Positions 34,818 to 43,750 of a stretch of 64,000 nucleotides of DNA are shown here, in pieces. Position 1 is the first letter of the stretch; each line of letters begins with the position of its first letter. This stretch comes from Gillisia sp. UBA3175 (lineage in GTDB: Bacteria; Bacteroidota; Bacteroidia; Flavobacteriales; Flavobacteriaceae). A model generated the notes under the pieces. That model made no database searches. It had not been told where the DNA came from and was given only the letters and a program-made list of their open reading frames with translations. Position numbers and translations under genes: made by a program. The stretch spans positions 296,831 to 360,830 of the forward strand of contig DEXV01000002.1 of NCBI GenBank assembly GCA_002364325.1. Direction: 5' to 3'.

Positions 34818-35516
34818 TTAAACAAAATTGATGAGTTGTAATTTCTTTTCCTTAGTAATAAAGAAAAGCACTACAAATATAGCACTCCCAATTCTTATAA
34901 AACTTTCTGCCACCTCAACACTAATATCTTTAAAATAAAACACACCCATATCTCTTAAAATATCGGCAAAGACTATGCTTAAAACTAAGGAGATAAAAAA
35001 CATAGATTTCTTTGAATACGAATTAAGGTAATATAGAAAGGCAATCACTCCTAATACCGCTAGATTAAAATAATAAAAGCCAGCTACAAGTAAGGTTGTT
35101 AAATTGGAAAAATATGGCTCTAATTCAAAAACATGCCTAAGCAATAAATAGATATTTAATCCTATAATAGCGAAAAAATAAACCAGCATAATTGGACTCC
35201 CAATTTTGATCTTAAAATACTTGACCGCCTCAATCATCAATACTAGATACCCTGCGGCTTGAGTTATTAGCGAGAGCTCATCAAAATACCAAATTTCACT
35301 AAAAGATCTTAAAAAATAGGAGGCGAGAGTTAGAGTGAAAAATAAATAGAAATTTAAAGAATAGGATTTGGCATCTTCAAAAAACAGCATAAAAGCTGCA
35401 ATAAAAAAACCTATATGACTTAAAATACTTAGCCAAAAAATATCAAAATATAGTGCATAGATATTCAGAAAAAACAAACTTATTAAGATAATGGTACACA
35501 GAAATCTGAGTTTCAT
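34818..35516 (-). CDS. Hypothetical polytopic membrane protein
   Basis: A 232-residue, very hydrophobic protein with about seven or eight membrane segments joined by short loops (for example FWLSILSHIGFFIAAFMLFF, LNFYLFFTLTLASYFL, PIMLVYFFAIIGLNIYLLL). The only charged stretches are short (KSYSLN, KYFKIKIGS, NSYSKKS) and a C-terminal KEKKLQL. No conserved catalytic motif is visible and I do not recognise the family; the size and helix count resemble YhhN/lysoplasmalogenase-like proteins, but I see no decisive motif. It stands alone, divergent from the 5'-nucleotidase pair. Confidence 0.75.
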   Translation of the reverse strand: MKLRFLCTIILISLFFLNIYALYFDIFWLSILSHIGFFIAAFMLFFEDAKSYSLNFYLFFTLTLASYFLRSFSEIWYFDELSLITQAAGYLVLMIEAVKYFKIKIGSPIMLVYFFAIIGLNIYLLLRHVFELEPYFSNLTTLLVAGFYYFNLAVLGVIAFLYYLNSYSKKSMFFISLVLSIVFADILRDMGVFYFKDISVEVAESFIRIGSAIFVVLFFITKEKKLQLINFV

Positions 35517-35690
35517 ATAGGGCTATCAAGTTGCTAAATATATAAAAATCATTCAAATAAAAACGATCTTTAAAATATTATTTTTAACAAATAATTAAGA
35601 AATGTACATGTAGGTTGCATCCTCACCTTGATACCTGCGAGTTTTAATTAACTGCTTATATTTGCAATCTCAATTTTAAATTTCAGCTAA

Positions 35691-36446
35691 ATGTCTTATC
35701 GATTTTTATATGTTTTATTTCTCTTAACTTCACTTTGGGCATGTAAAAATTCTATTCATACTACTTCGATCAAAGGCGATATAATCCCAATAGACAAAAC
35801 CATTAATGGAGATCCCGAGATTATAGCATACATCCAACCTTATGCGCTACATTTAAATCAAACACTGGATAGTGTAATTGCCTATAACCCAAATAATCTT
35901 AGTAAAAAAGACGGGAAATTAAATACTGCGCTGGGTAATTTAATGGCAGATCTGGTAATGGTACAGGCCAATCCTATCTTTAAATCCAGAACTGGAAATT
36001 CTATAGATATCGTTTTGCTAAATCAAGGTGGAATTAGATCTGGAATTGGAAAAGGCCCCGTTACGAGCAGAACAGGATTTGAATTAATGCCTTTTGAAAA
36101 TGAAATTATAGTGGTTGAACTCTCTGGTAAGAAGATCCAAGAAATGCTTACTTATCTGGAAGTTGCTAAAACTGCTCACCCAATAAGCGGGATGCAAATA
36201 AGGGTTGATTCTAATTTTAAACTTAAAAACGCCATGATCGGAGGAAAGATATTGGACATAAATAGATCCTATTTCGTGGCCACCTCAGATTATTTGCAGC
36301 AGGGTGGAGACAACATGAATTTTTTTAAAGAGCCTTTGCACATTTACGAGTTAGACTACAAACTTAGAAATGCGATTATAGATCATTTCATGAAAGTAGA
36401 CACCTTAAAAACTTCAACAGATAATAGATTCATTCAAATTCCCTAA
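35691..36446 (+). CDS. 5'-nucleotidase C-terminal domain lipoprotein
   Basis: A 251-residue lipoprotein (lipobox LTSLWAC, cysteine 18) that contains only the substrate-specificity domain of UshA-like 5'-nucleotidases: LGNLMADLVMVQANP, VLLNQGGIRSGIGKGPVT, MPFENEIIVVELSGKKI, SGMQIRVD and TSDYLQQGGDNMNFF, which form the nucleobase-stacking and ribose pocket. The metal-binding domain is missing here but is encoded by the next gene, starting three bases downstream, so the two probably assemble into one periplasmic nucleotidase. The gene order is the reverse of the domain order in the fused enzyme. Confidence 0.9.
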   Translation: MSYRFLYVLFLLTSLWACKNSIHTTSIKGDIIPIDKTINGDPEIIAYIQPYALHLNQTLDSVIAYNPNNLSKKDGKLNTALGNLMADLVMVQANPIFKSRTGNSIDIVLLNQGGIRSGIGKGPVTSRTGFELMPFENEIIVVELSGKKIQEMLTYLEVAKTAHPISGMQIRVDSNFKLKNAMIGGKILDINRSYFVATSDYLQQGGDNMNFFKEPLHIYELDYKLRNAIIDHFMKVDTLKTSTDNRFIQIP

Positions 36447-36449
36447 ATC

Positions 36450-37358
36450 ATGAAAAGAAGAAATTTTATTCAGCAAACTGCAGCAACAGGAGCATTTATT
36501 GGTTTAGGCGGGTTGAACATATCTCTTACAGAAAACCCTAAAAAGCACATCACTATACTGCACACTAATGATGTTCACAGCCACATTGAGCCATTTGGCC
36601 CGAATGATCCTAGAAACGCTAACATGGGTGGTGTAGCCAGAAGAGCAACACTTATTCAGCAAATTAGAAACGAAAACCCTAATACACTTTTATTAGATGC
36701 TGGTGATATTTTTCAAGGAACTCCATATTTCAACTTTTATGGAGGAGAATTGGAATTTAAGCTGATGAGCAAATTAAAATATGATGCAGCAACCATAGGA
36801 AATCACGATTTCGATAATGGATTAAGCGGATTATTAGCGCAAATGCCTCATGCGGAATTTGATTTTATAACTTCTAATTACGATTTCTCAAACACCATTT
36901 TAGAGGGTCATACTTCTCCCTACAAGATCTATATTAGAGATGGAGTGAAGATTGGCGTTTTTGGGCTGGGCGTGGAATTGGAAGGCTTAGTGACCAAAAA
37001 ACTTTATAAAGAAACACAATATCTGGATCCAGTTGAAACTGCTACAGAAATGACAAGGATTCTTAAACAAGAACAAAAATGTGATATTGTGATCTGTTTA
37101 TCTCATCTTGGCTATGAGTATAAAACAGAAAATAAAATATCTGATGTGGTTCTCGCTACCAAAACAAAGGATATCGACCTAATTATTGGCGGGCACACGC
37201 ACACTTTTTTGGACAAACCCAGCATACTAAATAATCTAGATGGTAAAAAAGTGATGGTGAATCAAGTAGGTTGCTATGGAATTAATTTAGGAAGAATAGA
37301 TTTCTTTTTGGATTCAGATAAAAAACTGAATGGCAGTGGCGTTAGTATAAACGTTTAA
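36450..37358 (+). CDS. Metallophosphoesterase / 5'-nucleotidase N-terminal domain protein
   Basis: A 302-residue calcineurin-like phosphoesterase carrying only the catalytic domain of UshA-type 5'-nucleotidases. Metal ligands: D41 and H43 (HTNDVHSH), D86 in LLDAGD, N118-H119 in IGNHDFDNG, the histidine in LSHLGYE and the HxH of IIGGHTHTF. The N-terminus MKRRNFIQQTAATGAFIGLGG looks like a twin-arginine or lipid-free export signal. It pairs with the upstream lipoprotein. Its stop overlaps the stop of convergent ligA in the tetranucleotide TTAA. Confidence 0.92.
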   Translation: MKRRNFIQQTAATGAFIGLGGLNISLTENPKKHITILHTNDVHSHIEPFGPNDPRNANMGGVARRATLIQQIRNENPNTLLLDAGDIFQGTPYFNFYGGELEFKLMSKLKYDAATIGNHDFDNGLSGLLAQMPHAEFDFITSNYDFSNTILEGHTSPYKIYIRDGVKIGVFGLGVELEGLVTKKLYKETQYLDPVETATEMTRILKQEQKCDIVICLSHLGYEYKTENKISDVVLATKTKDIDLIIGGHTHTFLDKPSILNNLDGKKVMVNQVGCYGINLGRIDFFLDSDKKLNGSGVSINV

Positions 37359-39349
37359 TTCAACATTTCTAAAAACGCATCTTCACTAAGAATCGTGGTG
37401 CCTAGTTTTTCTGCTTTTGCCAGTTTGCTTGGACCCATATTTTCTCCAGCTACTAGATAATTGGTCTTAGCTGAAATGGAGCTGGAAACCTTCCCCCCAT
37501 TATCTTCTATCATCTTTTTAAGATCGGTTCTGGAAACCTTAGAAAATACTCCAGAGATCACAAAGGTATTGCCCTGAAGAATATCGGTTAGATTCGCCAA
37601 TTTTTCTGCAGATATCTCTAGCTGAAGCCCATATTCTTGAAGGCTGGCGATTGTGTTATTGTTTTCTTCAGAAGAAAAGAATTGTATAACACTTTGAGCA
37701 ATGCGCTCTCCTATTTCGTCTACATTTAAAAGATCATCCATAGTAGCCTTCATCAAGTTTGTAATACTTTTGTAGTGTTTAGCCAGTTTTTTAGCAACCG
37801 TTTCCCCAACATATCTAATTCCCAAAGCAAATAAAACTCGCTCGAATGTGATTTCTTTAGATCTTTCTATACCGGCTATTAAGTTGTCTACAGATTTTTC
37901 TGCCATACGTTCTAAGGGTAAAATATCTTCCTTTTTTAATGTATATAGATCTGCATAATTATGTATTAATTCTGCTTTCACCAATAAAGCTACCGTTTCT
38001 CCTCCTAAACCTTCAATATCCATCGCCTTTCGCGAAATGAAATGCTGAATTCTCCCAATTATCTGTGGTAAACATCCATTATAATTAGGGCAATAATGCT
38101 GCGCTTCACTTTCAGCTCTTACTAATTCGGTATCACACTCCGGACAATTTGTGATATATTGAGTCTTTTCAGAATTTGGATCTCTTTTAGAAAAATCTAC
38201 TCCAACGATCTTTGGTATGATCTCTCCCCCTTTTTCAACAAAGACGGTATCTCCTTCACGGATATCCAATTTTTCGATTTGATCTGCATTATGTAACGAT
38301 GCTCTCTTTACAATTGTTCCCGCTAATTGTACGGGTACCAGATTAGCTACTGGAGTTATAGCTCCAGTTCGGCCTACCTGATAAGTTATCTTTCTAAGCA
38401 CAGAGGTTTCTTGCTCTGTCTTAAATTTATAAGCAATGGCCCATCTTGGAGATTTAGCGGTACTCCCCAGCTCCTCCTGCATATGGATGTTATTCACTTT
38501 TATAACCACACCATCTGTCTCATAAGGCAAGTCGTGCCTGTGAATATCCCAATAATTTATGTAGTCCAGCGCTTCTTCAATATTCTTAACCAGTTTGGCT
38601 TCTTTTGGAACTTTGAAACCCCAGGATCTGGCTTTTTCCAAACCTTCGAATTGAGAATTAATTGGAAGTTCTCTGCCTGTTAACCCATAAAGTAAACATT
38701 CTAACGGACGTTTTGCCACTTCGGCACTGTCCTGTAATTTAAGACTTCCAGAAGCGGTATTTCTAGGATTAGAATAGGGCTCTTCCCCTATTTCCACTCG
38801 TTCTGCATTCATTTTTGCAAAACCTTCAAAAGGAAGAACTATCTCTCCGCGAATTGCGAATTTGTCTGGAAAATCTCCCGTTAAATTTAAAGGAACTGTT
38901 CTAATTGTTCTAATATTATTGGTCACATCATCTCCCTGAACTCCATCTCCACGAGTAACCGCTCGTAGCAATTTCCCGTTTTCATAGGTCAAGCTAATAG
39001 ATGCCCCATCATATTTCAATTCACAAACATATTCTATATCACCATCTACCGCTTTCTTCAATCTTGCTTCCCACTCTTCCAGTTCCTCTTTGGAATAAGA
39101 GTTAGATAAAGATTGCATTGGGAAATCATGTCTTACAGTTTCAAAATTCTTTGTCACTGCTCCTCCAACACGTTGGGTTGGAGAACTAGCGTCATAAAAT
39201 TCTGGGCTTTCTGTTTCCAGTTTTTGCAGTTCCTCAAGCCTCTTATCAAAATCATAGTCACTAATAACAGGAGCATCTAATACATAGTAGTTATAATTAT
39301 GTTGCTCCAACTCATGTCGTAGTTGTTCGATCTTTTCTTTTATGCTCAT
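37355..39349 (-). CDS. ligA: NAD+-dependent DNA ligase LigA
   Basis: The 664-residue replicative DNA ligase. Domain order: Ia NAD-binding (YYVLDAPVISDYDFDKR), adenylation domain with K112 in ELKYDGAS, RGDGVQGDDVTNN, OB fold, a four-cysteine zinc finger (NCPECDTE ... HYCPNYNGC), HhH repeats (VDEIGERIAQSV) and a C-terminal BRCT domain from about 588 (FVISGVFSKVSRTDLK). Length is normal. It is the last gene of a minus-strand group that runs GNAT, prmC, LOG, VOC remnant, ligA. Confidence 0.97.
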   Translation of the reverse strand: MSIKEKIEQLRHELEQHNYNYYVLDAPVISDYDFDKRLEELQKLETESPEFYDASSPTQRVGGAVTKNFETVRHDFPMQSLSNSYSKEELEEWEARLKKAVDGDIEYVCELKYDGASISLTYENGKLLRAVTRGDGVQGDDVTNNIRTIRTVPLNLTGDFPDKFAIRGEIVLPFEGFAKMNAERVEIGEEPYSNPRNTASGSLKLQDSAEVAKRPLECLLYGLTGRELPINSQFEGLEKARSWGFKVPKEAKLVKNIEEALDYINYWDIHRHDLPYETDGVVIKVNNIHMQEELGSTAKSPRWAIAYKFKTEQETSVLRKITYQVGRTGAITPVANLVPVQLAGTIVKRASLHNADQIEKLDIREGDTVFVEKGGEIIPKIVGVDFSKRDPNSEKTQYITNCPECDTELVRAESEAQHYCPNYNGCLPQIIGRIQHFISRKAMDIEGLGGETVALLVKAELIHNYADLYTLKKEDILPLERMAEKSVDNLIAGIERSKEITFERVLFALGIRYVGETVAKKLAKHYKSITNLMKATMDDLLNVDEIGERIAQSVIQFFSSEENNNTIASLQEYGLQLEISAEKLANLTDILQGNTFVISGVFSKVSRTDLKKMIEDNGGKVSSSISAKTNYLVAGENMGPSKLAKAEKLGTTILSEDAFLEMLN

Positions 39350-39371
39350 CTAAAAACTCTTAAACTGATTA

Positions 39372-40048
39372 TTATTTATTGAAATTATGCATGCTTAGAA
39401 TATCGTTCTTACACTGAAGTTCGCACACTACGCTATTTTGAATAAGCTGAATGTTGAAATCTGAATTATAGGCGATATCTCCAGTAGGATACCATTTCTT
39501 TTTCTCACTATTGATGGTTATTAACAAGCCTTCATCATCACCAATAGCACAAAATTTATGGAAATTCCCATCATAGACTTCAAGACCGCATTGTTCTTTC
39601 AAAAAACTGAATTTTTCTTCAATATTAGTTGTTGCCAATCCAATTTCACTTATTCCCAAAATGCTTTTTTCTGAAAAGTCTTCAGTTAAAACTCCATTTA
39701 GATTTTTGCGTGAAATAAATTCCATGATATTTAGATCGGCATCGTAAAAGTAAATAGATTTTGCTTTCCAAGCTGGAAAATCTATGATCTCCTTACCTTA
39801 AATGGCAAAACTGAAAGACGGAGTTTCAACCAAGTTAATGCCTGATTTTCGCTTTTATCTGGTATATGGAAAGCAATATGATATGGGGTGAAATTTATAT
39901 TTTCTTGAAAAGAAAGTTGAGAATAACCAAGATGCAATTCAAATGAAGTTTCAGTAGAATTGAAAATCTCGAGCCCAAGAATATCGCTATAAAACTCTTG
40001 TTGTTTTAAGGCACCCTCGCATCCTATTTCAAGTCTGATGATTTTCAT
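39372..40048 (-). pseudogene. VOC family gene broken by a frameshift
   Basis: Two minus-strand frames (40048-39782 and 39725-39372) are the halves of one two-domain VOC protein of about 220 residues. The first ends WLKLRLSVLPFK then leaves frame; the region after it reads EIIDFPAWKAKSIYFYDADL and continues without a break into MEFISRKNLNG of the second half, using a frame shifted by one base. One missing base in the TTTAAGG run at about 39795-39803 explains the break. Homologues I remember are intact single proteins with this order of motifs. Either a real pseudogene or a sequencing error; programmed slippage is unlikely. Confidence 0.8.
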
Positions 40049-40061
40049 TCTATGTTATTTC

Positions 40062-40652
40062 CTATGTCTGGTTTTTATTCATCCATTTTGGCACCTCGAT
40101 AGGTTCAAAATTTCGCATTTTATCTACCAAATCTTCAATGGTGTTTGCAACAAGAACAAGCTTCATATTTGAACTTCGCAACAATCCTTTTTTTACCATT
40201 TTATCCATCATATTTAAAAGATCGTCATAGTAATTATTGCTATTTAAAATACCGATAGGATGTTTATGTAAGCCTAGTTGTCCCCAAGTGAGAATTTCAA
40301 ATAACTCTTCCAAAGTACCAAAACCGCCAGGTAAGGCGATAAAACCTTCACTTAGATCATGCATTTTCAACTTGCGTTCATGCATATTCTGTGTGGTTAT
40401 AAGCTGGGTTATTTCAGTGTGCACCACCTCTTTTGTCTTCAGGAAATCCGGGATCACTCCAATTACCTTCCCATTATTATTTAAAGCACCTTTTGCAACT
40501 TGGCCCATTAATCCCAATTTGCTTCCGCCATAAACGAGAGTTATATTATTTGTTGCAAGATAGGCTCCAGTAGAATAAGCCTCCTCAAATATCTTCTCAT
40601 CTTCGCCATTGCTACTTGCGCAAAAAACTGCAATACTTCTTAGTGTATTCAA
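40062..40652 (-). CDS. LOG family (TIGR00730) protein, nucleoside 5'-monophosphate phosphoribohydrolase
   Basis: A 196-residue Rossmann-fold protein of the LOG type, which releases a base from nucleoside monophosphates (cytokinin riboside monophosphates in plants and some bacteria). SIAVFCASSNGEDE at 6-19, YGGSKLGLMGQVA at 41-53, RKLKMHDLSEGFIALPGG and the PGGFGTLEE signature at 108-116 are intact, including the catalytic glutamate. The physiological substrate in bacteria is often AMP-like; unproven here. It lies 16 bases after prmC. Confidence 0.92.
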   Translation of the reverse strand: MNTLRSIAVFCASSNGEDEKIFEEAYSTGAYLATNNITLVYGGSKLGLMGQVAKGALNNNGKVIGVIPDFLKTKEVVHTEITQLITTQNMHERKLKMHDLSEGFIALPGGFGTLEELFEILTWGQLGLHKHPIGILNSNNYYDDLLNMMDKMVKKGLLRSSNMKLVLVANTIEDLVDKMRNFEPIEVPKWMNKNQT

Positions 40653-40668
40653 AATTCTGGGGTGTTTA

Positions 40669-41523
40669 TTATTTCTTAACTCCTTTTATCATTCTAAAAT
40701 TACCGAAAATATCTTTTTTCAAAGTAGTTTTAAATCCTTCTTTTTTTATAAGATCTTCAGTCTCCTTCGAGAGATATTGGTTGATCTCAAAATATAAGCA
40801 GCCTCCAACTTCTAAGTTATTCTTGGCTAGACTGGTTATCTTTCTATAAAAAATTAATGGATCCTCATTGCTTACATATAAGGCAAGATCGGGTTCATTT
40901 TCCAATACATTTCTATGCATTTCTACCTTTTCTAATTCACGTACGTAGGGAGGATTTGAAACAATAATATGAAAAGTTTCCAACAAAGATTCTGTGTTTA
41001 GAATGTCTGTTTTGCTGAAATCAACAAAAACTTCATTAAGCTGTGCATTTTCTGAAGCAATCTTCAAAGCTTCCGAAGAAACATCTATGGCGAATACCGA
41101 CGATTTAGGAAGGTTTTTCGCCAAGCTAATGGCAATACACCCGCTTCCTGTTCCAATATCTAAAATATTAAGTTGGGAATTGGTTTTATCTTGTTCAATA
41201 TCAGAAAGAATCCATGACACCAACTCTTCAGTTTCTGGTCTTGGAATTAATGTATTTGGATCTACTTTAAATTTTAATCCGAAGAATTCTGTTTCGCCTA
41301 AAATATACTGTAATGGCTCATGCTCCTTTAGCTTCAGCATGGCTGTATTTAAATTCTGAAATTCATCTGAAGTTACTTCCTTCTCGGGATTGAGAGCAAA
41401 TTCTAAACGAGATAATCCCAAGTAATTTTCAATAAGAATATTAAAGAAGGAATTGATCTCCGTATCGGGAAATTCATCTTTTAAAAAGAGTTGGAATTGT
41501 TTTTTAAACTCTAAAAGCTTCAA
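40669..41523 (-). CDS. prmC: Peptide chain release factor N5-glutamine methyltransferase PrmC
   Basis: A 284-residue SAM-dependent methyltransferase modifying the GGQ glutamine of release factors RF1 and RF2. N-terminal helical substrate domain (1-85), then LIPRPETEELV at 92-102, SAM motif I DIGTGSGCIAI at 122-132, and the catalytic NPPY at 190-193 followed by RELEKVEMHRNVLENEPDLAL. Length is normal. Part of the minus-strand GNAT-prmC-LOG-VOC-ligA group. Confidence 0.95.
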   Translation of the reverse strand: MKLLEFKKQFQLFLKDEFPDTEINSFFNILIENYLGLSRLEFALNPEKEVTSDEFQNLNTAMLKLKEHEPLQYILGETEFFGLKFKVDPNTLIPRPETEELVSWILSDIEQDKTNSQLNILDIGTGSGCIAISLAKNLPKSSVFAIDVSSEALKIASENAQLNEVFVDFSKTDILNTESLLETFHIIVSNPPYVRELEKVEMHRNVLENEPDLALYVSNEDPLIFYRKITSLAKNNLEVGGCLYFEINQYLSKETEDLIKKEGFKTTLKKDIFGNFRMIKGVKK

Positions 41524-41574
41524 TAGGAAAACTCAATTATATGTATTAATTAGCCAATAGGTCTTTGGAAATTG

Positions 41575-42063
41575 TTATTCCAGATCTTTGATCATCCACA
41601 TTGTACAATTGTAATGTCCGGTATCTCCCATTGGTTTGTCTAATGATTTAAAACCAGAACGAGTATATAAACGGCGGGCATCCTCCATGTAAGGTAAGGT
41701 TTCAAGATAACACTTATCATATCCTACAGAATTTGCATAATGCAAACAAGTATTCATCATTGCGGCTCCTATCCCTCTACCCCTAGCGACAGGTAAAAAG
41801 TACATTTTTTGAAGTTCACATATACCTTCTGGGCCATTTGTTAAAGGCGCAATCCCTGCACCTCCAATAATATTACCGTCTTCCGAAACAATAAAATATT
41901 TCATTTTATCATTGTTGTAAGTGGCAAACATATCGTCCAGCGATTTGTCTTCATAGGCAGTTCCTACTTTTGGAACACCCATCTCTACTAATACTTCTCT
42001 TATCACCTTTGCAACACTCTGGTTGTCCTTAGGTTGAATCTCACGAATTTTAAAACTACACAT
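41575..42063 (-). CDS. GNAT family N-acetyltransferase
   Basis: A 162-residue acetyltransferase. The acetyl-CoA binding motif A is clear: MYFLPVARGRGIGAAMMNTCL, with the Q/RxxGxG/A core RGRGIG; the C-terminal CYLETLPYMEDARRLYTRSGF motif B is typical of stand-alone GNATs acting on small molecules. The frame is open further upstream to 42129, but that extension overlaps the divergent ribD gene, and ATG 42063 (MCSFKIREI) gives the normal family start. Substrate unknown. Confidence 0.88.
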   Translation of the reverse strand: MCSFKIREIQPKDNQSVAKVIREVLVEMGVPKVGTAYEDKSLDDMFATYNNDKMKYFIVSEDGNIIGGAGIAPLTNGPEGICELQKMYFLPVARGRGIGAAMMNTCLHYANSVGYDKCYLETLPYMEDARRLYTRSGFKSLDKPMGDTGHYNCTMWMIKDLE

Positions 42064-42078
42064 TCTTCTAATTAATCC

Positions 42079-42086
42079 TATTTTTG
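42079..42086 (+). promoter_or_regulatory. -7 box of ribD
   Basis: TATTTTTG matches TAnnTTTG and ends four bases before the GTG start of ribD at 42091, so the transcript should be leaderless or nearly so. Confidence 0.55.
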
Positions 42087-42090
42087 TGGT

Positions 42091-43149
42091 GTGAAGATAC
42101 ACGAAAAATATATAAATAGATGCATTCAATTAGCTGAAAATGGTCTTGGAAAAACCTATCCAAATCCAATGGTTGGAAGTGTAATTGTTTACAAAGAAAA
42201 GATCATTGGGGAAGGTTGGCATAGAAAAGCGGGTGAACCACATGCAGAGGTGAATGCGATTAATTCTGTGAAGGATAAAACCCTTCTTAAAGACGCTACT
42301 ATCTATGTGAGCTTGGAGCCTTGCAGCCACTATGGAAAAACGCCTCCTTGTAGTGACTTAATAATAGCGAGCGGAATCAGGAATGTGGTAATTGGAAGCA
42401 TCGACCCGTTTAAGGAAGTTTCTGGAAAAGGAATTAAAAAATTGATGGATGCTGGTTGCCAAGTGATCATTGGGATATTAGATGATAAATGCGCTGCTTT
42501 AAATAAACGATTTTTCACTTTTCACACAAAGAAAAGACCTTTCATTATTTTGAAATGGGCGCAGTCTGCCGACGGATTTTTAGCTCCGCTGGATTCAGGA
42601 TCTAGTTCAGAAAGAAAACCTATTTGGATCACCAAAAATCTTTCTAAACAACTAGTTCATAAATGGCGAAGTGAAGAAGCTTCAATTTTGGTTGGAACCA
42701 ATACTGCTATTAAGGACAACCCTAGCCTAAACACAAGACTTTGGGAAGGCAGCGATCCTGTAAGAGTTCTTATAGATCAGCATTTAAAAGTAACATCAAA
42801 TTCTAATTTATTGGATGGGACTATTAAAACGATAATTCTTTGTGAAAAGCAAGCTAAAATACCTGAAAACATTTCAGAAAACATAACTTTTGAAATTTTA
42901 GATTTCGATAAAGAGATCCCATCACAGATTTGTAAAACGCTCTATAAACACAGCCTACAATCTGTAATTATTGAAGGCGGTTCCATTACTTTACAATCCT
43001 TTATTGACCTTAAATTGTGGGATGAAGCTCGCGTATTTACAGGCGATGCTTTATTTAAAGAAGGAACAAAAGCACCGTTCTTTATTGGTTCTCTAAAATT
43101 AAAACAAGAGAACACTGGAGATACATTAAGAATTTACACGAATGATTAA
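42091..43149 (+). CDS. ribD: Bifunctional riboflavin deaminase/reductase RibD
   Basis: A 352-residue enzyme for two consecutive riboflavin steps. The N-terminal deaminase has the zinc site H51-A-E53 (EPHAEVNAI) and PCSHYGKTPPC with C78 and C87; the C-terminal reductase shows PFIILKWAQSADGF, WRSEEASILVGTNTAIKDNP and VIIEGGSITLQSFID. The start is GTG at 42091; the MKIHEKYINR beginning fits the family. It overlaps the following HAD gene by 8 bases. Other rib genes are not in the window. Confidence 0.95.
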   Translation: MKIHEKYINRCIQLAENGLGKTYPNPMVGSVIVYKEKIIGEGWHRKAGEPHAEVNAINSVKDKTLLKDATIYVSLEPCSHYGKTPPCSDLIIASGIRNVVIGSIDPFKEVSGKGIKKLMDAGCQVIIGILDDKCAALNKRFFTFHTKKRPFIILKWAQSADGFLAPLDSGSSSERKPIWITKNLSKQLVHKWRSEEASILVGTNTAIKDNPSLNTRLWEGSDPVRVLIDQHLKVTSNSNLLDGTIKTIILCEKQAKIPENISENITFEILDFDKEIPSQICKTLYKHSLQSVIIEGGSITLQSFIDLKLWDEARVFTGDALFKEGTKAPFFIGSLKLKQENTGDTLRIYTND

Positions 43150-43750
43150 AACCCTTATTTTTGACTTTGGCGATGTATTTATCAACCTAGATAAACAGGC
43201 AACATTAAGAGAACTTCAAAAACTCAATATCAGTCAGTTTACGGATGAACTAATAGAGAAAAATAAAGTCTATGAAATGGGACTTATATCTTCGGAAGCA
43301 TTTTTAACTGCTTATATCGATCAGTTTTCTCATCTAAACTCAGATCTTATAAGAAATTCCTGGAATGCTATTCTGATGGATTTTCCGATTTATAGATTTC
43401 AATTCATCAAAAAGCTTTCAGAAGAAAAAGATTACAAACTAATTTTATTAAGCAATACCAATGAGATGCATATAAATTGGATAAAACAGGATGTTTTCTT
43501 TTTTGAAGATTTCAAGAATTGTTTCGATTCTTTTTATTTATCTCACGAGATAAAACTCAGAAAACCAAATGCAGATATCTTTCAATATGTACTAGAAAAA
43601 GAAAACCTAATTGCGGAGGAATGTCTTTTTATAGATGACACCTTAGAAAACACAGAGGCAGCAGCAAAACTAGGCTTAAAAACTTGGCATTTAGAACCAA
43701 CGCGGGAAGATGTTATAGATCTGTTTACCACCAAAAAAGAATTATTTTGA
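43142..43750 (+). CDS. HAD superfamily hydrolase, class IA
   Basis: A 202-residue phosphatase-like protein. Motif I is LIFDFGDVFINLD with nucleophile D8, motif II LLSNTNEMH around 100-108, motif III lysine in LRKPNADIFQYVL and motif IV FIDDTLENTEAA. The four-helix cap (about 20-85) marks subclass IA. The second motif I residue is Gly instead of Asp (D-F-G), as in the epoxide-hydrolase-N/YihX-like branch. Since it overlaps ribD by 8 bases, a role in dephosphorylating a riboflavin intermediate is an attractive but unproven idea. Confidence 0.9.
   Translation: MIKTLIFDFGDVFINLDKQATLRELQKLNISQFTDELIEKNKVYEMGLISSEAFLTAYIDQFSHLNSDLIRNSWNAILMDFPIYRFQFIKKLSEEKDYKLILLSNTNEMHINWIKQDVFFFEDFKNCFDSFYLSHEIKLRKPNADIFQYVLEKENLIAEECLFIDDTLENTEAAAKLGLKTWHLEPTREDVIDLFTTKKELF

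Noticed and set aside
39782..40048. Two independent VOC genes
   Set aside because: The bridging sequence is coding-like in the second frame and motifs of both halves follow the order of one protein; a single frameshifted gene is simpler.
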